Shown piece after piece: positions 26,012 to 38,500 of a stretch of 64,000 nt of DNA. The position numbers and the translations under genes are program-made. The notes beneath the pieces are model-generated. The model was given only the letters and a program-made list of their open reading frames with translations. It made no database searches and was not told the DNA's origin. Position 1 is the stretch's first letter, and each line of letters opens with the position of its first letter. The stretch is from NCBI GenBank assembly GCA_017893485.1, contig CM030361.1, positions 308,861,724 to 308,925,723 on the forward strand, in the 5' to 3' direction. The DNA comes from Hemerocallis citrina. Its lineage: Eukaryota; Streptophyta; Magnoliopsida; Asparagales; Asphodelaceae.

Positions 26012-27542
26012 CCCTTCCATTGTGCACTAGTCTCTGTGTGCACTTGGCCTTAGGGCCTTCCGAACCGTTCACATTGATCTACACGTCTAAATTAGTCTAA
26101 ATATGTAAAATCAAGTCTTTTGAAATTCATTTGTCCATCCATCATGTCATTACAAAAAAACGAAATTCAGCCATACAATTTTGTAACATTTAAATGGATG
26201 GGCAAATGAATTTCAAAATGACTTGATTTTACTAATTTAGACGTGTAGGTCAATGTGAACGGTTCGGATCGTCGATACGAAGGTCCGAATACCGAGTGCA
26301 CTTGTGTGCACTCGGCCTTCCCACCTTCGTATCGACGATCCGAACCGTTCACATTGATCTACACATCTAAATTAGTATAAATATGTAAAATCAAATCATT
26401 TGAAATTCATTTTCCCATCCATCATGTGACTATAAAAAGCAACGATTTTCAGCCATACAATTTTGTAACATTTCAGTGACTATAAAAAGCAACGATTTTC
26501 AGCTATACAATTTTGTAACATTTCAATGGATGGGAAAATGAATTTCAAATGATTTGATTTTACATATTTAGACTAATTCAGATATGTAGATCAGTGTGAA
26601 CGGTTCAGATCGTCAATACGAAGGTGGGAAGGCCGAGTGCATACGAGTGCACATGGAGGCGTATTGCAAAATGAAAGGGGACTCTCTCTCTATATATATT
26701 TAGACTAATTTAAATGTGTAGATCAATGTGAACGGTTCGGATCGTCGATATGAAGGCGGGAAGCCCGAGTGCACACGAGTGAACACAGAGGCCTAGTGCA
26801 CAACGGAAGGGGACTATATATATATAGTCCCCTTCCGTTGTGCACTAGGCCTCTGTGTGCACTCGGCCTTTTCGCCTTCGTATCGACGATCCGAAACGTT
26901 CACATTGATCTATACATCTAAATTAGTCTAAATATGTAAAATCAAATCATTTGAATTTCATTTGTCATCCATCACATGATTATAAAAAACAACGATTTTC
27001 AGCCATACAATTTTGTAACACTTCATGGATGGACAAATGAATTTCAAATGATTTGATTTTACATATTTAGACTAATTTAGATGTGTAAATCAATGGGAAC
27101 GGTTCGGATCGTCAATAGAAAGGCGGGAAGGCCGAGTGCACACAAGTGCACACGGCGGCCTAGTGCACAACGGAAGGAATATATATGTATATATATATAC
27201 TCCTTCCGTTGTGCACTAGGCCTCTGTATGCACTCGACCTTCCCGCCTTCATATGGACGATCCGAACCGTTCACATTGATTTACACATCTAAATTAGTCT
27301 AAATATGTAAAATCAAATCATTTGAAATTCATTTGTCATCCATCACGTGACTATAAGAAAACAACGATTTTCAGCCATACAATTTTGTAACACTTCATGG
27401 ATGGACAAATGAATTTCAAATGATTTGATTTTATATATTTAGACTAATTTAGATGTGTAGATCAATGTGAACGGTTCGGATCATCAATCAAAAGGCGGGA
27501 AGGCCGAGTGCATACGACAATCTAGTGCACAACAGAAGGGGA

Positions 27543-27606
<64 letters not shown>

Positions 27607-29470
27607 GAGTATTCCGTTGTGCACTCGGCCTTCCCGCCTTCGTATTGACGATCCGAACTGTTCACATTGATCTACACATCCAAATTAGTCTAAATATCTA
27701 AAATCAAATCATTTAAAATTCATTTGCCCATTCATTGAAGTGTTACAAAATTGTATTGCTGAAAATTATTGTTTTTTATAGTCACACGAATGGATTAGTG
27801 TGCCATCCTAGTTAACTTGGCTAGAATAATAACTTAAAATTGCTTGGAAAATCCACACTAGCAGAAATAATCTCTACATCATAAAACCATATTTGGACAA
27901 TATTTTAAATGCATTCAAAGATGTTTAATCGATTTATCATGCAACCAAAAAGAAAAGACACTTTTAAAAAGTGACTAGAATATCTCATTACTTGTTGCAC
28001 AATGAGTGGTTAAACCTCGTCTTATTTATTTAAAAATTTGAATGCTGTTTTTATGATGTACAGTATATTCTACAAAACAATGTGAATTTTCATTTTGGAT
28101 GGCCCCAAATATGAATTTGGATTATCACTCCTAACTAAGTTGGCTAAGTGACAATCATAATCATTCCATTAAGTTGTGATCACGTTTATATGATGACTAT
28201 ATAGAGAGTTGAAGTCGCCGTTTGTAAATTTACCAACTTACATGTATCATACGTGCATATTTAATATAAATGAGATCTTAGATTCGAGGTCAGAATAGGT
28301 ACGAGTTTTTTTTAACTTTTAAATATATAAAACACTTGTAAATTACTATAATAATATTATAATAGGATGCGCAGAACTAATATACATAATTAATATTTAA
28401 AAAATTATTAAGACCTACATCGCACGTGTAAATTTCTAGTTTATATAGATACACAAATTATGTACACATTCAAATATATTATACACACATACACAAATAC
28501 AAACATGGACAAACCTATTACTAGTTCCAACTTGTACATTTGTGAGTAGGCTTCTCCAAGTGGTGTACTTATTCCTTCTTGTGTGCAATGCAAAAAATCC
28601 AAAATGACAGAAAATATAAAATATAAAAGTGAAATCACTATTATTAATAGCGTTTTTATAATGGTAGTTGGTGAAGATCTTTAATATCTTTAATATAATA
28701 TATATGAAAGCGATATGTCACAAAAAAGTGTACTTATTTGTGTTTGATTAAGAAAGATGCGTATGTTGTTGCAATTGAAAACATTAAACAAAAAATTTAC
28801 TATCCATATAATTTTGCTCTAGCTCTCAAAATTCTATATCCGTTTCACCCCTTTATCCTACAAGGTATATGGATTTTTTTGCCCTTACCCATTAGGGTAG
28901 GGTAGGGTAGTATAAATTTTGAAAAATCTTGCTAGGTTGGGTTTTTAACAAAGTATATCCATCCCTATCAAAGTATACCCCTATCAAATAAGCTAATATC
29001 ATATATATCCCTCACAAATTAATATTATCAATAAGCTAATGCAATTCTTTCAAAAATCAACCTTTGCAAACGCAATCTGCAGTTAGAAGTTAGGTGTTCG
29101 AGATGCCCGTTAGAAGATGAAGACACTAATCACATTTTATTCACTTTTTCTAGGGCAAGGTTAGCGTGGGAAGTTGTGTGCTTAGGCTTTGGGATACTTG
29201 AGTGTCTGAACTCGACATTGGAGATCTGGGGTCAGTGGAGAGTGAGGGTAGTCAGGAAGGAGCTTAAAGAAGCTTGGAATATTTCGGCAGCTGCTACGTT
29301 ATGGGGCCTATGGCTAGATCGTAACGAGTTTTGTTTCCGTAATCAAAACAGCAAATTTTCGGTCATGATGCATAAAATTTTTCGTCCATTCATGCTTGGG
29401 CTTGGTAAGCAAACACTAAGAAGAGAGGACGCACGGTGGAGGAGGTGGAGAAAAAGCAGGAGATGTGGTT

Positions 29471-29501
<31 letters not shown>

Positions 29502-32500
29502 GGGGGTGGAGAGTTTTAATTGTATCTGTACCGTCTTTTTAGTGGTAGATGTGGTAATAGTCTAGATTTTTGTAATTAGTCATACTTTGTTTCGTTAATT
29601 TATCATTAATGAAGCGGTGACTCTGTCACCCTTCTTCTCAAAAAATTAATATTATCATATTTGTCCATAACAATGTGAGCATGAACCATATATATCCCTT
29701 AATTGAGAAGATAGTTGGGATTGAGATTCAGATTTGAGGTTTAGGAATGAAGTTGATGATGTGATTGTGATGTTTGGAAACTCATTTGTGGAGGTGGGTT
29801 CTATAATACCCCGTAGGAGATCATGGGTCTTCATGGTGGGCTTAGTAATTAATTGCTATGGGTTTATAGATTTGGTAGTGTGTGTATTGGGTCTATAAAG
29901 TATTATGAATTAATTACTATGGAGCCATGAGTTCATAAAGTGTGGTGGTGACTTAGTCCCATATGGATCATGTGTAGGAAATATGAGTGTGTATATTAGG
30001 AAGTCTATGATCAAGATGCACCAAATAGTCATGATCATAGACTATGTTACCATGTTGTGATCCTGGGACCTGTGGGTTATGCTGATGTTACTATTGGGGG
30101 AGGGGGGGGCGTTACCATGTTGTGATCCTGGGACCTGCGGGTTATGCCGATATTAAAGATCTTCACAAACTACCAATATAAAAACACTATTAATAATAGT
30201 GATTTCACTTTTATATTTTATATTTTTTGTCATTTTGGTTTTTTGCATTGCACACAAGAAGGAATAAGTACCCCACTTGGAGAAGCCAACTCACAAATGT
30301 ACAAGTGTACTTATTTGTGTTTGAATAAGAAAGATGCGTATGTTGTTGCAATTGAAAACATTAAACAAAAAATTTACTATCCATATAATTTTGATCTAGC
30401 TCTCAAAATTCTATATCCGTTTCACCCCTTTATCCTACAAGGTATATGGATTTTTTTGCCCTTACCCATTAGGGTAGGGTAGTATAAATTTTGAAAAATC
30501 TTGCTAGGTTGGGTTTTTAACAAAGTATATCCCTATCAAAGTATATCCCTATCAAATAAGCTAATATCATATATATCCCTCACAAATTAATATTATCAAT
30601 AAGCTAATGCAATTCTTTCAAAAGTCAACATTCGCAAATGCAATCTACAGTTAGACGTTAGGTGTTCAAGATGTCCGGTAGAAGATGGAGACACTAATCA
30701 CATTTTATTCACTTTTCCTAGGACGAAGTTAGCGTGGAAAGTTGTGTGCTTAGGCTTTGGGATACTTGAGTGTCTGAACTCGACATTGGAGATCTGGGGT
30801 CAGTGGAGAGTGAGGGTAGTCAGGAAGGAGCTTAAAGAAGCTTGGAATATTTCGACAGCTGCTACGTTATGGGGCCTATGGCTAGATCGTAACGAGTTGT
30901 GTTTCCGTAATCAAAACAGCAAATTTCCGGTCATGATGCATAAAATTTTTCGTCCATTCATGCTTGGGCTTGGCAAGCGAACACTAAGAAGAGAGGACGC
31001 ATGGTGGAGGAGGTGGAGGAAAAGCAGGAGATGTGGTTGTGTGTGTGTGGGTGGGGGGGGGGGGGGGGGGGGGGGTTAATTGTATCTGTACCGTCTTTTG
31101 AGTGGTAGATGTGGTAGTAGTCTAGATTTTTGTAATTAGTCCTACTTTGTTTCGTTAATTTATCATTAATGAAGCGGTGACTCTGTCACCCTTCTTCTCA
31201 AAAAATTAATATTATCATATTTGTCCATAACAATGTGAGCATGAACCATATATATCCCTTAATTGAGAAGATAGTTGGGATTGAGATTCATATTTGAGGT
31301 TTAGGAATGAAGTTGATGATGTGATTGTGATGTTTGGAAACTCATTTGTGGAGGTGGGTTCTATAATACCCCGTAGGAGATCATGGGTCTTCATGGTGGG
31401 CTTAGTAATTAATTGCTATGGGTCTATAGATATGGTAGTGTGTGTATTGGGTCTATAAAGTATTATGAATTAATTACTATGGGGCCATGAGTTCATAAAG
31501 TGTGGTGGTGACTTAGTCCCATATGGATCATGTGTAGGAAATATGAGTGTGTATATTAGGAAGTCTATGATCAAGAGGCACCAAATAGTCATAACACCTT
31601 TTTGAGAGGCAGCATGTGGTGGGCAGTTGTTACAATTTGTTTGGGCGGGGTCCGGAGCGTTACAAATGGTATCAGAGCCATGTCGTGATCCTGGGACCTG
31701 TGGATTATGGCCCTCCCCGCCCAAACAAATTTTAACAACTGTCCACCACAACCTGCTAGTTGGTGCCTCTTGATCATAGACTTCCTATACACACTCATAT
31801 TTCCTACACACTATCCATATGAGACTAAGTCACCACCACACTTCATGAATATGGCCCCATAATAATTAATCAATAATACTCTATATATAGACCAAATACA
31901 CACACTACCGTATCTATAGGCCCATAGCAATTAATTACTAAGCCCACCATGAAGGCCCATCTTATACGGGGTATTACAGGTTCGGCCGGAGGTTGTTAGA
32001 GATGAAGATGAAGAAACAATAAGAGAAATTTTTGCAGCCAGTTGTCGAAACTGAAGGGCATTTAGGCACCAGCACCCTATAATCGAATATGATACAAGAA
32101 CACACTACAATCGCTGGCAGAATTATAACTAAGTGTCAACTTGAGATGAATCTCAGAATGTTACTGGCAAATGTGACAATATTAATTTGTGAGGAGTATA
32201 TATGATATTAGCTTATTTGTTGGGTACACGAGCTGAAACCCCCTAATATTTATTGTTTAGGGTAGGTGAGGGAAACCTTACATTTTGTTGTAACTCTCTT
32301 GTAATATCTGTTTCAGCCATTTAGGTATATGAATCTTTTACCCTTGCCCATTAGGGTAGGATAATGTTAATTTTAAAAATACCCGCTATGGTATGCGTAA
32401 AATATTATTGTTTATGGTGGGGTAAGGGTAAACCTCATGTACCCTACCCGGTTGTCATCCTTAAATACATGTTTACAACAAGTAGTTCCTAATTTGTTTT

Positions 32501-35500
32501 ATTTGTTTCTATTTCTTGGCGTCATATTAGCATTTCTAATTTTTTTTTAATTATAGAAAAAATTGAGTTTTCCACTTTTTATTGGAAAAGATGGACATCT
32601 CTAATCTCTAATCTCTAATATTATAATGGGAGAAGATCTGGCATTTGTGAATCTACCAATCCGTGCATTGCACGTGCATAACTAATACGAAGGATGTCTC
32701 AGATTCAAGTTCACTACGCTAGATTTTTTACTTTAATTTTTTAAATATATTAAATGTACATCACATGTGTAAATGTCAATCTACCAACCCGTGCATTGCA
32801 CGTGCATAACTAATATGGAGGAGGTCGCAAGTTCAAGTCCTCACTACGTTAAATTTTTTACTTCAATTTTTTAAATATATTAAATGTACATCACACGTTT
32901 AAATTACTATTTATCTATACATCTACAATATAATATATTTACTTCTACTATTTAATGAAAGAGTTTGTCACAAATAAACAATTTTAAATATTTTTTTGTC
33001 ATAAAAGAAACACCATTTTTATCACCAAACAAACATGTGCATCGCACATGCAAATCCAAATCTATTTTTCAACACATGCATCGCATGTACACATCAAATT
33101 TTTTCCTTCTTAATTTTTTAAAAAAATACGTGTATCGCCCATTCAGCTCTATTTTTTTAAAATTAAGACATTTATCGCACGTGCTAATTACTGTTGACTT
33201 ACATGTATCGTACGGTTTAACTCCAATTCTTTATCAAAATGTGCGTGAAAAATACTAGTAGTTTAAAATTAGAGAATATTATAGAGGTCATGATCACAAG
33301 TTTTTTTTTTTTTTTTTTTCCTTCGTTTAATTGTAAGTTAAAAGAATGGCATTGTTTTGTTTCTCCTTGTGATAAGTGAAAAGCATAGCGGTAGCCGAGT
33401 TGTTTTGTATGGAAATAATGTGCAGAAAGGGGTTCTAGATTAGAAATACTTACAATGGCAGCACCGTAATGAGACCATAATCGCTTGCATTCCTGTGGGT
33501 TGAGAGAAGAAGAGAACCATTATGAGACATGTATTCTCTTGAATTTTTGTTTGTGTTATCCCTAATTATCTAATGCTTAAGCTTGTCTAATATGTGGATT
33601 CGATTAGAGGGCCTAATAAAGCAGAAATCCTAATTTTAATCACCATAAAAAAAAGGGAAGTTTACTCTCACAAACAGAGACAGGGGAAGGAAAGGGACAG
33701 ATAATTTTAGTTTGGGAAAAGTTCATCATATACAAAAAGCCCATAAACATGCATGAGGATGTTCCTACCTAAAATTGAAAGGGGGTTTACAAATCTTGTC
33801 ACTTATAAAGTTTTTTAATTTTGATGATGTACTTAAATTAGAAAAAGTTTGGTCTTAAATTACAAAAGTTTCAAGAGAAATGTTCCGTTATGCACTAGGT
33901 CTCTGTGTGCACTCGGCCTTCCCGCATTTGTATCGACGATCCGAACCGTTCACATTGATCGATACGTCTAAATTAGTTTAAATATGTAAAATCAAATTAT
34001 TTGAAATTTATTTGCCCATCCATCATGTGATTATAAAAAACAACGATTTTCAGGCATACAATTTTGTAACACTTTAATCGATGGGTAAATGAATTTCAAA
34101 TGATTTAATTTTACATATTTAGACTAATTTATATGTGTAGATTAATGTGAACGGTTCGGATCATCAATACAAAGGCGAGAAGGTCAATTGCACACGAGTA
34201 CACACAGAGGTCTAGTGCACAACGAAACATTACCCAAAGTTTCAATCTTAAAAGTTTACTGGATGGAATGGAAATTTTGCATTCTTATATTTTTGAGTTT
34301 TCGCATGAATTAGAAGATTGCTAATGAAGCTCCAATCTGAAACCAACGGTTTAACAACCCGGTTCAGTGGCTTCTTCTGCTAGTTGTATCTACCTCCACA
34401 TGTTTTTCTCCAACTTGTATGCCCCTCAAAGGCATAACCTAATAGGCGTTAACACGAAGGCGTCACCCTCTGCACGAAGTCCACCTATCTCGAGCCACTC
34501 TCCACCTAGCGACGATATTCGAACATTGCAGTCTCGCTTTAGTGATTCTAGTGGCGGTGAACTAGATAATACTTTTGGAACGCAAGTTTTCAAAACACTA
34601 GCACAAGTTTTCCCATTCCAACAAAGCTAATACAGGTTGTGCTGACTTTGCCCAACCCCATCTTACCCTTCATCACCTTACGACACCTTTTCCAAAATAA
34701 TAGAACTCCACATTGAGATGTGTACTTGCAGCCTTGTGCTTCCAGAGTTCTCCCGGATATCAGGTTTTGTTTCAATAAAATAATATACATAGCCTTCTCC
34801 AATGTGTACCCCTTTCTGTTTGTCATCTCGAAATCAACTATTCTCTCACATATTACTTATCATCAATCATCGTTCTCACACAACAATATGATGTAGACTT
34901 GTAAGTAGAAATCATCTTCCTCTCAAGAGAAAATATGAAAAGAATTATCTGAATAAAGAAACCAACCATAATCCACATCTAAAGAACTTGAAACAGGAAG
35001 ACAGTCTAAGTTATCATCTGATTCAGTGGCGCTGACAATGTTGGCACCCCTCTAATTCAACCACTTGCAACAGTCTCTCTTGTAATGCTCAATGACTTTG
35101 CAACGGTGGCAGTGGACCTCATCCTTATTTGCACTTTTTCTTTCAATCGAAGTAACATCCATCACTAGACAATTTGTAGAAGTAAACACCGATTTCAGAC
35201 TCTCCTTCCTAAATGCATCATTCTTCAAGCCCTCGATCATTCCTGCCACCAAATTTTTTTCCTTGACAGAGTTTCTTTCTAACATGGTGGTTATCAGGGT
35301 GGATAAATTTGGCCATAAATATATCAAGTTGGATAATTTTGAATCATCTTCGTTAATCAAAGTTTTAAATCTCAAATTTCGGACTCATCTCGGCAAGGAG
35401 TGCTTTGTCTCAGATAGGAGATATAGGAGGAGATGATGGAAACTTGTGATCATCTTGGATGTTCATTATGAACACTCAAATAAACATATTTTTTTTTACT

Positions 35501-38500
35501 AAACAAGATATTATATGTTCTACATGTCATTTATCATATAAATAATGTATAATGTAACTAATGATGTGAATCAATCACGGTAAATATTTGCAGAATTTAA
35601 TAACAATATAAAAGAGAATGTAATATAAGTATATAAATAAATTAAATTTCCATTGATTAGAAAAAATGTATTAGCTAGTAGACTTATCTGACTTTGCATG
35701 TACACAAACAATAGAGAGACGAAATCCTTACATTATCTTAGCTTAAGGTCCATATTGAAAGACTTATATGCAAAAAGTAAAACACAAAAAGTTATATTCA
35801 CAATAATATTAGTCTCTATTTCAATAATATTTCAACCAATATTTTGGCAATTTCGACAGAAGTCTACACATTTCGGTCCAAAATGATATGGAGTATAAAA
35901 TATGTGATTTCGTATTGACAAACTAGCCGAAGCGAAATTTCGGCCAAAATTCCGGCCGTATCAACTGAAATTTGAAACAATGGCGTTAATCGCCATCGGT
36001 TCAGGTAACTTAGCATTGAACTCCACTATATGACATAGAAGAGTGATATTTTCCTTCATTGAGAAACCCGACAACTTTCTCTTCTAGTCATTTGATCCTA
36101 CAACGGCGATTCCGACTAGTAAGTTTTGAGTCTCGCCCAAAGACTCGCCACGCCTCTTCTCTCCACGAGGTTGCACCTGACGTCGCTCATGCTTTTGAAT
36201 AAATCTCCTGCTTTGTGCCGATTGATTTTCATTTATCTCCTTCTAGGGCTAGATCCAAGCTCTGTCGAACCAATGCTTCATGCATGTCCACCTTCCAGAC
36301 ATCAAAGTTTATCTTACTGTCGAATCGCTTGATCTTCGTGAATTGATCCGCCATCTTCTCCAAGGTACTCGAAAAAACCCACGAACCTACTGCTCTGATA
36401 CCAATTATTAGGATTTCCTGCTGAATTTATGCGACGTGAACCCTACAAACTACTAAGCAAAATAATAGATCAAACTAAACACACCAAAGCACACAATTTT
36501 GTCCCGATTTGGCTACACCTAATCCGGAGAAAAAATAACCGAGATGATATTCAACTAGAGAAGATATAAGAGTTACAACCACTCTCACTAAGAACCTATC
36601 TATCTCTCAAGCCTCATCAGAAGATACTTGTTGTTCACAATTGAAGTCTCTCAAACTCTCTTCAGTGAAATACTCTCTTATCTGTCAAAGGAGGCCGTTA
36701 CAAAGTATATATGGAGATCTAAAGAAATCCTAGTTTGTTGTCTTTGATATAATAACCATCCGATGTATCATAAGTTGATAACCATACGATAAGAGTCGTA
36801 CGATCGTTCTTGGAGAAGTCGTCGGACTCCAAGATAGATTAACCAAGCCCAGGACCATTTGCTGTCTGCCTGCATATTGCAGTCGACTGTCGCATTGGGC
36901 AGTTGAATGTAATGCTTTAACTCAAAACAGAGAGCAGGCAGTCGACTACCAGCCGACTGTTGCTGATGTTACCTCTGTTTGCTGCTGTGGCTGCCCTCCT
37001 TCATCTATAGATGCTTTGAACCTCTATTTGCATTCCCCGTCTTCGTTTCTCATCGAACATAGTATGCAAGACATAAACTCAATAGATAATCACTTGAAAT
37101 TTGGACAGGTAATGGGCAAGGCTACACCCATTTACTCGTGGTTAAGGGTAATGGAGATTTTCTTATCCATTCAAAGATGCGTATGGTATAAATATAAAAT
37201 ATGTATCCGTTTAAGAAAATATGGTAGGGTAAAGACAATAGTTTAAATATATCCATTTATTTGTTCTACCGGTTAGACTTACTAAGGATCCATTTGGCAT
37301 TGATGTGGGCCAAAAGTGCAGTGCAGGAACCATAACTGTTTGGCAATAACAGTTATAAAACCGTTTGTCCGGTTGACAAAAAGTATTTTTTATATAAATA
37401 TGTGTTTGGTTATTTCTTTCAGAAAACTGCCGCCGTGAGGTTATTAAAATTATATAATAATAACAATTTAAAATTCTATTGTAAAAGAATTGACATGTTA
37501 AAGAATTTAAAATTTCTTACACTTTTTTCAATTTAAATATTTCTAATTAATTGCATAAATTTAATAATTATTTTTTCTATATTTTAATCACATAAGAAAA
37601 CTGTAATGTTGACATAAATTGAATTATAAAATTTGCGTTAGATCTTTCTTTTTGCGATGAAGAACAAAGTGGCCGCAGAAGGAATATGAGAGGAAGAAAA
37701 AAAACGAACGTGAATTATTTTATTTATGAGACAAAAATAAGATGTACAAATATATCTTCTTATTTGTTTTCAAATTAAATTATTTATTTTGATATTTTAG
37801 TGTGATTTAGGTTTTAAAAAAGAGTTCCCCCACTCATTTTTTTTGTTGAGTCAAAATTACTGTAACCGTAGCCTGCCTCGAACCTTAGACCTCCCCTTTA
37901 AAAAGAGCTTCTTCAGAAGTACCTCAAATTAGCCCGGTAGAATTTTAGAGAGAAAATTGAGGTTTTGAAAATCTCTGACCCAAACGATTTTTTAAATTTT
38001 TTTTTACCAAACACTTATTTTTTAACTCAAATTGTTTTTAGTCCTTTAAATGAGTTTTTGGGCTTAACACCATTTTAACTCAAATAATTTTATGTTTGGA
38101 CATTATTAGGTACTAGTAATTTACACGTGTGATGCACGCTTATAAATATATATAGATTTTTAAAAATTCCGACGTGATCTGACATTGAACCTAAGATCTC
38201 ATTTATATTAGTTATGCATGTGCATTGCACGTATTTGTTGGGTTACAATGAACGTGTTTATTTGGTGACAAACTCATAGTAGAGATTGTTGAATCTAAAT
38301 TATCAAATGACCCCTCTCTCTCTCTTTTTCTAACATCATTAGGTATTGTTCATGTGTTCATGATGGTGGTGATAAAAAAGAGAGCCGCTAACTTTGGACT
38401 AGGAACAACACAAAGTGTGCTAAAATTTGGATGTGAGGGTAAAGATGAATAATTAAAAGTGGGTGGGTTGAGTTGAGACTTTGGTGGAGATTGATAGAAT

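Larger units (their letters stand above)
28532..30305. mobile_element. 1.77-kb segment with 157-158 bp terminal inverted repeats
   Basis: Left arm 28532-28689 (TTGTACATTTGTGAG inward to GATCTTTAATATC) is the complement of right arm 30149-30305. Between them are unclassified host-like sequence, an L1 insertion and an LTR fragment. Superfamily is unknown; no clear target duplication was found. Confidence 0.6.

Noticed and set aside
26167..27302. Frames coding [16 protein letters not shown] peptides
   Set aside because: They repeat because the palindromic MITE arms repeat.
31470..31798. Open frames on the minus strand
   Set aside because: They lie within the inverted LTR pair and read LTR sequence.
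35092..35436. 114-codon plus-strand frame
   Set aside because: Antisense to gag with the CCHC knuckle on the minus strand.
36126..36332. 68-codon plus-strand frame
   Set aside because: Antisense to the gag start of the truncated Copia element.
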